64,000 nt of DNA from NCBI GenBank assembly GCA_965371805.1, contig CBDUZW010000014.1, forward strand, positions 1-64,000. Direction: 5' to 3'. Below the pieces are notes generated by a model. That model was not told where the DNA came from, did not search any database, and was given only the letters and a program-made list of their open reading frames with translations. The translations under genes were made by a program, and so were the position numbers. Source of the stretch: JAOZTV01 sp965371805 (GTDB lineage Bacteria > Acidobacteriota > Aminicenantia > UBA2199). This document shows, piece after piece, positions 54,901-61,701 of this stretch. Position 1 is the first letter of the stretch, and each line of letters starts with the position of its first letter.

Positions 54901-55165
54901 ATTGGAGGCTTTTAAGGCTAATATAGACAAATTTGATCTAATTATTACCGATATGACAATGCCAAATATGACCGGTATTAAATTAGCTGCTGAGGTCCAT
55001 AAAATAAGGCCTGATATTCCTGTGGTCCTTTGTACAGGTTTTAGTGACAGTATTAATAAGAGTAATTATAAATCTTTGGGGATAAGTGCCCTGATAATGA
55101 AACCTGTAATTAAAAAAGCGCTGGCAGAAACTGTCAGGGAAGTCTTAGAAAAAAAGGAGTTATAG
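51980..55165 (+). CDS. multi-PAS hybrid sensor histidine kinase
   Basis: 1061 residues without TM segments. An N-terminal helix and five PAS-like domains (about 45-155, 170-290, 300-410, 420-540, 545-660), HisKA with GGIAHDFNNILG (about 690), HATPase (DTGTGMS; GMGLAVIYGI) at about 790-905, and a C-terminal receiver with Asp in IITDMTMPNMTG (about 985). The fourth PAS (RLLADYTYDWEYWI...CERISGY) is close to the first PAS of the 24945 kinase, so they are paralogues. It starts directly after the stop of the NtrC fragment. Confidence 0.88.
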   Translation: MPKKKIDLKKTKEELILELERSRIEIADLKGKNVSSKQAVELISLYEKIVKKIPLGLHIYHLENIDDDQSLRMIFANSASEVLTGIKIENVVGKTLDQNFPGLHKQGIPQIYAEVARSNESKNIGNVYYGDKRVDQGRFSVKVFPLHGNCVGVSFENTTEQKKAEDKLLKERYYLEKTQEIAKIGIWELDIQRNILLWTDETYKIFNVPVGTKLNIKSFFSCVHTEDRNYVNEKWNDALNKEPYDIEHRILIDGDIKWVREKAEIEFDADGNPISAIGFVQDITKQKKTEEILKENEDKYRTLYNNAPLSYQSLNKDGCFLDINPTWLKTLGYDREEVIGKKFKDFLHPDWQPHFEKNFPAFKKRGYVNDVQFKIRHKKEHYLDISFEGCIGNNPDGSFKQTYCVFNDITKQKKAEKTLQESELKFRLLADYTYDWEYWIDLDGNYTYLSPSCERISGYTKEEFISDPELLFKIVLPEYKEEVLHHYKNERKNMVDTLSFEFKFITRDGKESWIEHNCCPLFNKLGKFIGRRGNNRDITERVQADKMLKTSEERYKGIIQNTTNCIAVYRAVDDGKDFVFVEFNPMAEKTENTTKKEVIGKKVTEVFPGVSDLGLLKVFQDVYRSGTAQHLPIEIYKDKRVQGYRENYIYKLHSGEIVAVYRDLTEEKKLENEKVHLQEQLIQAQKMEAIGTLAGGIAHDFNNILGVIIGYTELTLDDPGNIKNIVYNLQHVMKASDRAKDMVKQILTFSRKDDQSMKPVNVGNVIKEIITFLRSTIPTTIEIRSTVAKNFGLIFGNATQINQVLMNLCTNASHAMVEKGGVLKINLQEVTLDKDSSLIVNLEPGTYLHLIVSDTGTGMSKEVLKRIFEPYYTTKKNGEGTGMGLAVIYGIVNSHNGNIKVRSEIGTGSVFNIYFPVLESEKILDVYEDQKTALMGNEEKILFVDDENPLAELGTKMLEKLGYQVESRTSSIEALEAFKANIDKFDLIITDMTMPNMTGIKLAAEVHKIRPDIPVVLCTGFSDSINKSNYKSLGISALIMKPVIKKALAETVREVLEKKEL

Positions 55166-55307
55166 TTGCAGTTTATGAATAATTTCTATATTCTTATATC
55201 CAAAAAAAATATTATTTTCTTGACAATGAAAATCAGTTAGGTATCAGCTCATGAAAGGGTTGATTTAGTTCCCATATTAAATATATATACTTGAATTCGT
55301 TGGATTC

Positions 55308-55332
55308 TGCGAAAAACCAATAAGATCCTGCG
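55308..55332 (+). promoter_or_regulatory. candidate upstream activator site (tandem TGCG)
   Basis: TGCG at 55308-55311 and 55329-55332, 21 bp apart as at 1644/1665, with a shared ..AGTAAGA/ATAAGA..CCTGCGG context. It lies about 90 bp before the -24/-12 promoter. Confidence 0.45.
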
Positions 55333-55418
55333 GGAAATAAAAAAACATAATAAAGGTTTTATCAATAAAACTTATACAGAACAGCCTATATATATGATTA
55401 TTTTGTTTTTTTAGAAAG

Positions 55419-55435
55419 TTGGCATCGTAATTGCT
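55419..55435 (+). promoter_or_regulatory. sigma-54 (-24/-12) promoter
   Basis: TTGGCATCGTAATTGCT: GG at 55421-55422, GC at 55433-55434, 12 bp apart. Precedes the DUF2202 gene by 36 bp. Best match of the set to the 1754 promoter. Confidence 0.72.
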
Positions 55436-55470
55436 CATATTTAGTGTAAAAAAAATTAAAGGAGGCTGAA

Positions 55471-56166
55471 ATGAAGCAAAAGATTTTATTTATATTAACA
55501 GTGGTTTTGATGGTTGCAATGTTTTCTGACCTAACTGCTCAGAGAAGAGGATGGGGAAACAGAGGGAATCAAGGTAATAATGGTTATATGGCTGAGTCCT
55601 ATATTAACTCATTACCTAAAGAAGAAATCAGCGAGATAGAAAAAGAGGCTCTGTTAAAAATGAGAGAAGAAGAAAAACTTGCTCATGATGTTTATAGAGT
55701 ATTATATGAAAGATGGGGACATAGAATCTTTGATAATATTTCTCATGCTGAACAGAGACATATGGATACGGTAAAAATACTTCTTACAAAATATGGAATT
55801 GCTGATCCGGTTATTGATGATAATATCGGAGTATTTACCAATCCAGAGTTGTTAAAACTTTATAATCAACTTATCGAAAAGGGGAATCGATCATTATCAG
55901 ATGCATTATATGTCGGTGCGACAATTGAAGATGTTGATATATTTGATATACAGAACTACCAGTTAAAAGTTGATAATATGGATATCTTATTTGTTTTTGG
56001 AAACTTAAAGAAAGGATCAGAAAACCATATGAGGGCATTTGTCAGACAGCTTAAATCTTATAATATGGAATATAAGGCACAGTTTATCACTCCCGAAGAG
56101 TTAGAGGCAATACTTTCTGCTGAAACAGGAAATGGTAGAGGTAGAGGTTGGGGAAGAGGCAGGTAG
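55471..56166 (+). CDS. secreted DUF2202-domain protein
   Basis: 231 residues with signal peptide ending LTAQ (about residue 23). Residues about 58-195 are a DUF2202 helical bundle (EKEALLKMREEEKLAHDVYRVLYERWG; HAEQRHMDTV), which resembles ferritin-like bundles with carboxylates and His. The tail ends GRGRGWGRGR, like two other secreted proteins here. Excellent ribosome site (AAAGGAGG). Sigma-54-like promoter; own terminator. Confidence 0.87.
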   Translation: MKQKILFILTVVLMVAMFSDLTAQRRGWGNRGNQGNNGYMAESYINSLPKEEISEIEKEALLKMREEEKLAHDVYRVLYERWGHRIFDNISHAEQRHMDTVKILLTKYGIADPVIDDNIGVFTNPELLKLYNQLIEKGNRSLSDALYVGATIEDVDIFDIQNYQLKVDNMDILFVFGNLKKGSENHMRAFVRQLKSYNMEYKAQFITPEELEAILSAETGNGRGRGWGRGR

Positions 56167-56174
56167 AAATTTAT

Positions 56175-56221
56175 ATACATAGGAGATTTTCCTTTTTGAT
56201 AAGGATAGTCTCCTATGTAAA
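56175..56221 (+). terminator. intrinsic hairpin after the DUF2202 gene
   Basis: TACATAGGAGA pairs with TCTCCTATGTA, with extra pairing inside (TCC/GGA). It lies 10 bp after the stop codon. Confidence 0.7.
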
Positions 56222-56325
56222 TCTCAAAAAATAAACCATATGTTTTGGTAGTATAATAATGTCTGTGTGAATTATTTTTAGATATTAAAATATTTATAAC
56301 TGAAGATGATTTAATGCATTTTCTT

Positions 56326-57915
56326 TTAAATGTTAGAGACAACAGTATTTCTACCAGTTTCTTTTGCTTTGTAAAGCCGTTTATCGGTTTGTATAATGAT
56401 CTCTTCAACAGTATACATGTTTTCTCGAAACATAGAAACACCGCAACTAATAGTGACATTGCCAACATAATCAAAGTTTGTATCATTTACAGTTTGGCGA
56501 AGTTTCTCTGCAACTATAGTAGCTGCTTTAATTTGGGTTTCTGGTAGAAGAATAATAAACTCTTCGCCTCCATATCTTCCGATTGAATCTGATTTCCTAA
56601 TATTATCACAAAAAATACGACTATTTTTTTTGAGTACATTGTCTCCAACTATATGTCCAAAACTATCATTTATTTTTTTAAAATAATCCAAATCTATCAA
56701 AATCAGAGAAAAAGTTTTCTTATATCTTTGATATCTTTTTAATTCTATTTCCAATTTCTGAAATAATATTCCTCGAGTATATGTATTTGTTAGACTATCA
56801 TAGGTAGCCAAGTGCACAATCTTTTTTTGAGATACTTTATAATAGAATATGAAAAAAAACAGCAGGATTAGTAATAATACCAAAGATCCCAAAACAATTA
56901 AAAAAGATTGCTGTTCTTTTTGCATGTGCAAACTATCTGAAAAAGAGAAGAGATAGGCAACTGGTTTTTTATAAAAATTCATTATTGGTAAAAATGTTAT
57001 AAGAATCGGTTTTTTGTCCCTGATTACTTCAATACAAAAAGGCTTGCCATTTAAATCATGTTTTTTAAAATTTTCCTCAAAGGTTTTTCTTTCTGCCAGT
57101 GAGAGACTGTCTTTAAGAAAACAGCTGTTTGATATATTTTTGTCAAGCATATACGCAGAGTTAAAATACCAAGGTGAATAATTTGATAACTCATTTTTAA
57201 AAATTTTTTTCAATATCTGATTTTTATTTATAATAAATTGAGACTCTTCCCCAAAATTTTTTTTTAATTGTTGTATCACGGCTTTGATGGAAACGCTTAT
57301 TTCGACAGATCCAATATGGGTATTATTAAAAGAAATTGGAAATAAGAAACGATATCCATTAAATATTCTTCCTTCTTCAAATCCCGATATTGGTTTGTGC
57401 TCACGATTTACATATTCTACGGAGTATCTTATCCCGGTTAAGTCATCACCAAATTTTGCCGGACGATGAAATCTAAGAAAAGATCTGTTTCGTAAATCGT
57501 GAAAATGTAGTTGTCTAAAATTATATTGGGTGATTTTTTGATATAGTGACGACAATTTTTTCAGCAACTGCTTACGAAAATGTATTTTAATTTTAGGGTT
57601 AGATGATAATGCCCCTTTTGCAAAAATATTTTTTATTTCTTTATTGTTTAAATAAAGTTCATATATCGAATCAGCCATATTTGAATACACAGAAATAGTA
57701 ATAATAAACTTATTTTTGAGTTCACGAATGTGATTTTGTTTTATTTCTGAAATTGATTGCTTATGATAAAAAAAAAGCAATATACAAGCAGTTATTACAA
57801 GAATGATAAAAAAGAGCAGTACTGTTAAGCGGAAATCCAGTTTTTTAATTTTAAATTTATTTGAATTAATGGCAGGGATTTGAGATATATCAACTTTTGA
57901 CTCTTTTCTTATCAT
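56326..57915 (-). CDS. membrane diguanylate cyclase (periplasmic sensor + GGDEF)
   Basis: 529 residues. TM1 about 28-48, a periplasmic double-Cache-like sensor (about 50-335, with FRQLHFHDLRNRSFLRFHRP, typical of the dCache_3 group), TM2 about 340-362, then GGDEF (about 370-529) with DLDYFKKINDSFGH and an active GGEEF signature. Makes cyclic di-GMP in response to an external signal. The RxxD inhibitory site is not obvious. Stands alone on the minus strand between two plus-strand units. Confidence 0.9.
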   Translation of the reverse strand: MIRKESKVDISQIPAINSNKFKIKKLDFRLTVLLFFIILVITACILLFFYHKQSISEIKQNHIRELKNKFIITISVYSNMADSIYELYLNNKEIKNIFAKGALSSNPKIKIHFRKQLLKKLSSLYQKITQYNFRQLHFHDLRNRSFLRFHRPAKFGDDLTGIRYSVEYVNREHKPISGFEEGRIFNGYRFLFPISFNNTHIGSVEISVSIKAVIQQLKKNFGEESQFIINKNQILKKIFKNELSNYSPWYFNSAYMLDKNISNSCFLKDSLSLAERKTFEENFKKHDLNGKPFCIEVIRDKKPILITFLPIMNFYKKPVAYLFSFSDSLHMQKEQQSFLIVLGSLVLLLILLFFFIFYYKVSQKKIVHLATYDSLTNTYTRGILFQKLEIELKRYQRYKKTFSLILIDLDYFKKINDSFGHIVGDNVLKKNSRIFCDNIRKSDSIGRYGGEEFIILLPETQIKAATIVAEKLRQTVNDTNFDYVGNVTISCGVSMFRENMYTVEEIIIQTDKRLYKAKETGRNTVVSNI

Positions 57916-58108
57916 ATGTCAATATTAATTTAAATAAAGATAATTGTCAATTTTACGAATTACCTTAAAAAAAAATGATGAACTTTGGGTTGATTATTCA
58001 TAATAAAAAAACCATTTATTATATTCAATCAGGATATTTCAGACAAAGTTTTTGAAAAAAGTTGCTGTACTAATCTATATTATTAGTTTCCCCAGTATTT
58101 TTAATATG

Positions 58109-58136
58109 TTGCCGCAAGTTTATGCGGGATGCGCAA
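58109..58136 (+). promoter_or_regulatory. candidate activator site with TGCG inverted repeat
   Basis: GTTGCCGCA at the left mirrors TGCGCAAC at the right, with a further TGCGGG between. About 90-110 bp upstream of the -24/-12-like element, as with the TGCG sites before 1800 and 55471. Confidence 0.4.
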
Positions 58137-58221
58137 CTACCTGCTAATTAATTTTTTTAGTAAAAATCTGTTTAACAGTTTTTTGTAAATATATAGGTAA
58201 TATTAATAACAAAAACAGCTC

Positions 58222-58236
58222 TGGCAAAAAAAATGC
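58222..58236 (+). promoter_or_regulatory. possible sigma-54 (-24/-12) promoter
   Basis: TGGCAAAAAAAATGC has GG at 58223-58224 and GC at 58235-58236, the required 12-bp distance, though the -24 side is TGGCAA rather than TGGCAT. Precedes the degraded DUF4405 copy. Confidence 0.45.
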
Positions 58237-58267
58237 ATGCAGAATATTGTTTTAATTAGGAGGAAAC

Positions 58268-58668
58268 ATGATTTTGGAAGAAAAGGAAAGAAATTTGATT
58301 GGAAGAGTTTTATCAGCTTTGGATTACTCTTTTCATTTATTATTATATTAGGAATATTTCATACTTTTTTCATTAACTGGAAGGCTATGATCTCATATTT
58401 TAAAAAGAAAAAACAAAGAGGATTAAATAGGAAAAAAGAATTAATTGCAAGTTCTGCAATTATTCTTATTAGTTTTTTTGGAACTATATCTAAGACACCA
58501 CCGTTTCAGTCAGTTATGGATATTGGTGAATATTTTACTGAATCCTGGGAAAGTAAAGATCAGGAAGCACCAATGGCACATACAGAGGCAATAGACAGGG
58601 AAATTATAATCGATAATTTGAAGCTTTTCAGGAGTCAGAAACATCTTTTTCTGTCTCCTGTTTATTAA
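58268..58668 (+). pseudogene. degraded DUF4405 paralogue of the 35381 gene
   Basis: ATG 58268 sits behind AGGAGG, but the frame must shift by one base to read KFDWKSFISFGLLFSF, which matches the 35381 protein start. Then about 44 codons are missing: FSFIII joins directly to LGIFHTFFINWKA, removing the second half of TM1 and the EAVH segment. The match resumes through KKKQRGLNRKKELIASS and QEAPMAHTEA, then ends in a terminator hairpin. Dead as a gene, but the promoter region is intact. Confidence 0.75.
58629..58660 (+). terminator. intrinsic terminator inside the pseudogene end
   Basis: CAGGAGTCAGAAA pairs with TTTCTGTCTCCTG (12 of 13 bp), followed by TTTATT. It resembles the terminator after the 36252 gene (GGAGATAGA), so the truncation probably fused the gene to its former operon terminator. 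The OMP gene starts 22 bp later. Confidence 0.75.
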
Positions 58669-58681
58669 GATGGAGAAAAAA

Positions 58682-59779
58682 ATGAAAAAAAAAACAATAT
58701 TAACTGTTTTAATATCAGTTGTATTACTGAATTTAAATAATTACTCTAAGGATCTGAATATTAGTTTTGGATATAATGGATATTCCAGCAATAATATTTT
58801 ATTGAATTCAACAGAGATAAGTGATTATATAACATCCTTCTCTTTGGATCTGAATTTTACCAGGAAGAACTTTAATTTTTATCTGGAAGGTTTGTCAAAT
58901 ATGTATAGGAATAATTCAGAATTTAATTCTTTTAAGGTGGAACCGGGTTTTAAATTCCTAAAATATTTGAAAGGGAGAAATTATCTTTATATGAATATCA
59001 GTTATCAGATACTTAACTATAAAGAGTATTTTACAGAATTTAATTATAATGGACCTTTCGTACAATTGGGAGCTAAGCTTTATTTAAACCCCTCTATACT
59101 ATTTAAGGCAGGATATAATTTTCAATATAGAAATTATACAAATTTTTCTTCATTTGACTTTACAAACCATACATTTTTTCTGGAATTAAATAAATTCTTT
59201 AGATCTCAAACTACTATAAGAGTTCAATCAGGGGTTAATTATAGATATTATCCTCATATAAATAATTTTGATATAGACAATAATGAAATCGGTGTGGTTA
59301 ATACTCTTCCTGTTCCGAATATTTATGGACTTTTAAGGGTGTCCAAGGGATTCGGGCCCAAAATTGGTGTTTTTGGAGAGGCGGAATTCCGTAAAAATTT
59401 TAGTGGTCTGAAAGATGCAGAAACCTTGATCCAGAACTCATATGTAGTTTATCCATATAATGATAATTATCTATGGGATGGATCAAGAATCAGCTTTAGT
59501 TTGAAGTTTATTCCCTTTTATGAAATTGTAGTCAGCGGTACTTTCTCCTTTTATAATAAAAATTATCCGGGAATATTTGTGATGAATGAAGATGGGCTTG
59601 TATCTGATCCCGAAATAGAAAGAAAGGATTCTTTGTTTCAGTTTGGAATTAAGATGACAAAAAAGATAAATAAACTTGATCTTTATTTAAGCACAATAAT
59701 CAATAATAACAGCTCTAATGATTTGTACTTTAATTTTAATTCATTTGTAATATCTATTGGAATTGGATACTATTTTTAG
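58682..59779 (+). CDS. outer-membrane beta-barrel protein
   Basis: About 365 residues from ATG 58682 (behind TGGAGAAAA; ATG 58670 is unsuited). Signal peptide to about residue 23, then repeated strand patterns rich in Tyr/Asn/Phe, and a terminal IGIGYYF. No family recognised. Because a terminator ends 22 bp before its start, it may be expressed by read-through or its own weak promoter. Confidence 0.7.
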   Translation: MKKKTILTVLISVVLLNLNNYSKDLNISFGYNGYSSNNILLNSTEISDYITSFSLDLNFTRKNFNFYLEGLSNMYRNNSEFNSFKVEPGFKFLKYLKGRNYLYMNISYQILNYKEYFTEFNYNGPFVQLGAKLYLNPSILFKAGYNFQYRNYTNFSSFDFTNHTFFLELNKFFRSQTTIRVQSGVNYRYYPHINNFDIDNNEIGVVNTLPVPNIYGLLRVSKGFGPKIGVFGEAEFRKNFSGLKDAETLIQNSYVVYPYNDNYLWDGSRISFSLKFIPFYEIVVSGTFSFYNKNYPGIFVMNEDGLVSDPEIERKDSLFQFGIKMTKKINKLDLYLSTIINNNSSNDLYFNFNSFVISIGIGYYF

Positions 59780-59829
59780 GCATTTTTTTATACAAACCTC
59801 GTAGTTATATGTGGATTTTCATGAAATCC

Positions 59830-59859
59830 TGCACTTATTTAATGGCTTTTCAAAGTGCA
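59830..59859 (+). promoter_or_regulatory. possible activator site, TGCACTT inverted repeat
   Basis: TGCACTT (59830-59836) and AAGTGCA (59853-59859) form an inverted repeat 50-80 bp before the -24/-12 promoter. It differs from the TGCGG sites, so the same protein need not bind it. Confidence 0.3.
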
Positions 59860-59906
59860 TTATTGATGAAGCTGTGTATTATCGCGGTTTTTAGTTTTAA
59901 AAACAA

Positions 59907-59923
59907 CTGGCATCAATCTTGCA
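59907..59923 (+). promoter_or_regulatory. sigma-54 (-24/-12) promoter
   Basis: CTGGCATCAATCTTGCA: GG at 59909-59910, GC at 59921-59922, 12 bp apart, with a consensus TTGCA. Drives the 59954 peptide and the regulator gene. Confidence 0.7.
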
Positions 59924-59953
59924 ATATGTTATTTGAATAAAAGGAGGTGTTAA

Positions 59954-60118
59954 ATGTTAAAAAAAGTTATTATTATGTTATGTGTGGTTGTTTTTATGGT
60001 ATTGCCTGTAATGGCACAGAATAATAATTGCGGTGGAAATAGAATTATTGAATTAATATCCTGGGATAAAGGGAATAAGGTTTTTAAAATTACTATTAAG
60101 GAAAAAAAAAATGGCTAA
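59954..60118 (+). CDS. 54-residue secreted peptide, truncated relative of the 7563 protein
   Basis: ATG 59954 behind AAAGGAGGTG. The signal peptide MLKKVIIML...VLPVMAQNNN is nearly that of the 7563 protein, but after about 30 residues the chain diverges and stops at 60118. The stop overlaps the regulator start. It may be a remnant of a full-length secreted protein or a genuine short one. Confidence 0.65.
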   Translation: MLKKVIIMLCVVVFMVLPVMAQNNNCGGNRIIELISWDKGNKVFKITIKEKKNG

Positions 60119-61115
60119 AAAAGTAAATCTATTAATTGTGGAGGATGAAGCAATTGCAGGTAAAGTAATTAATGATAATTTTAGAAAAAGAGGTTTTGAG
60201 TCAATTCTTCTAAGTACTGCTGAAGAAGCTTTAATATACTTTAATGAAAACCTGATTGATATAGTTCTCCTTGATTATAAATTACCAGGGATGAATGGGG
60301 AAGAATTATTCATAAAGTTAAAGGAGACCAATCCAATGGTCTCAGTTGTATTTATGACTGCCTATAGCTCTGTTGATAAGGCTGTAAGACTCTTAAAAAT
60401 GGGCGCTTTTGATTATATTACAAAACCATTGGAAATTGATGAGCTAAATCATATTGTTGACAAGATCGTTGATAAAATAAAACTGATTGATGAAAACAGA
60501 CAATTGAAAGGCAGATTACAGGATAAATTTACCTTTGATAATTATATTTTTAATTCTGATAATATGCAGAATATATTAAATCTGACATTAAGAGCTGCAG
60601 ATTCAAATGCAAGTATTTTAATAACTGGGGAAAGTGGTACTGGAAAAGAGGTGATAACAAATATAATCCAATATCATTCAAAAAGGAAAGAGGATATTCC
60701 ATTATTAATAGATTTGTTTATTAAAAAATTTAGTAAGATAGAAGGAAAAACTATAAAAATAATTTCAAAAAATGCAATGTCTGTTCTTTTAAAATATAAT
60801 TATAAAGGAAATATAAGAGAATTGGAAAATATAATTGAAAGAGGTGTTGTCTTAGCAAGAGATGATATCTTAATGTTGGAGGATCTACCTGTGTATTTAG
60901 ACAATAGGAATGAAAAAATCATGGATTATTTTAAAGGGATTGAAAATTCATTACCTCTTCCTGAAAGACTTAGTATAATCGAAAAAAATATTATAATAAA
61001 TTCATTAAAAAAGTACTCTTATAACCAGACTAAAACAGCTGATGAACTAGGGATATCTGAATCCGGTTTGAGATATAAAATACAAAATTTAAAAATCATT
61101 AAAAGAGGTCTTTAA
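60111..61115 (+). CDS. NtrC-type response regulator with deleted AAA+ core
   Basis: 334 residues. Receiver (about 1-120) has Asp in IVLLDYKLPGMNG. The AAA+ start is intact through Walker A ITGESGTGKE (about 172-181), then IQYHSKRKEDIPLLIDLFIKKF joins directly to the domain's last quarter. About 150 residues, including the GAFTGA loop and Walker B, are missing. The C-terminal Fis-type helix-turn-helix (YNQTKTADELGISESGLRYKI, about 304-324) is complete. It can probably bind DNA and be phosphorylated, but not remodel sigma-54 polymerase. Driven by a sigma-54-like promoter. Confidence 0.88.
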   Translation: MAKKVNLLIVEDEAIAGKVINDNFRKRGFESILLSTAEEALIYFNENLIDIVLLDYKLPGMNGEELFIKLKETNPMVSVVFMTAYSSVDKAVRLLKMGAFDYITKPLEIDELNHIVDKIVDKIKLIDENRQLKGRLQDKFTFDNYIFNSDNMQNILNLTLRAADSNASILITGESGTGKEVITNIIQYHSKRKEDIPLLIDLFIKKFSKIEGKTIKIISKNAMSVLLKYNYKGNIRELENIIERGVVLARDDILMLEDLPVYLDNRNEKIMDYFKGIENSLPLPERLSIIEKNIIINSLKKYSYNQTKTADELGISESGLRYKIQNLKIIKRGL

Positions 61116-61160
61116 TACATAGTTACCGTTTCATATTAGAAAATAATCTGACCAACTTAT

Positions 61161-61210
61161 CAGGGGTCAACTCACGAAAGGGAAAATATCGTACGTTAAG
61201 AAATTTAAAT
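61161..61210 (+). repeat. dispersed GGGGTCA..CACGA repeat, copy 3
   Basis: CAGGGGTCAACTCACGAAAG followed by AAAATATCGTACGTTAAGAA. Aligns with 35155-35196 and 45446-45493 over about 45 bp. It lies just after the regulator gene. Confidence 0.6.
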
Positions 61211-61268
61211 GTAACCGATAATCGAAATACACATTCATATAATATAAGACCCAGTAATTATTAATCTT

Positions 61269-61497
61269 TTAAGAGGTAATTAATGAGCCATAAGCTTTCA
61301 TTAATTTTCTAAAACATCTTATAACTTTTCCAAGTTCTCCTTTTGTTATTGGCTTCATGATCAATGCACTAATCCTTTGAGCTTTAACTTTTTCCTCGTT
61401 TATATCCATACTGAAACCGGTGCAAAGAATAATTGGTATTTTAGGTCTTTTCTTATGAATCTCACTAGCCAGTTTAATTCCATTGTATCCGTCAAAC
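61269..61497 (-). pseudogene. C-terminal fragment of a hybrid-kinase receiver domain
   Basis: The minus frame reads FDGYNGIKLASEIHKKRPKI, then PIILCTGFSMDINEEKVKAQ and RISALIMKPITKGELGKVI. This matches the end of the 51980 kinase (GIKLAAEVHKIRPDIPVVLCTGF...ISALIMKP). The part before the phospho-Asp is lost. It may be what remains of a third kinase. The adjoining 61498-61701 has no gene I can support. Confidence 0.75.
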
Positions 61498-61701
61498 TAG
61501 CCAAATCATCTCTATTTTATAAATCCATGAATATCGACAAATATTGATAATCCGGAGTTGAGAAAATGATGTATGTACTATATATTGAACCCGTCTCAAC
61601 ATTGAGTCATAATTATTAAATACAATTTTGTGAATACCCAATGCCCAACACGGAACACCCAAGTGTGACATACCAGGCAAAGCCGGATTAGGAGAACCTC
61701 A

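Larger units (their letters stand above)
55166..55470. other. intergenic region, 305 bp
   Basis: Contains a partial match to the dispersed repeat (about 55243-55262), a tandem TGCG site (55308-55332) and a sigma-54-like promoter (55419-55435). No gene seen. Confidence 0.6.
57916..58267. other. intergenic region, about 350 bp
   Basis: Contains the inverted repeat GTTGCCGCA-N6-TGCGGGA-TGCGCAAC (58109-58136) and a possible sigma-54 promoter (58222-58236). No other gene seen. Confidence 0.5.

Noticed and set aside
61492..61680. 62-codon minus-strand frame between the receiver fragment and the synthase
   Set aside because: No homology, no ribosome site; low-complexity junction sequence.
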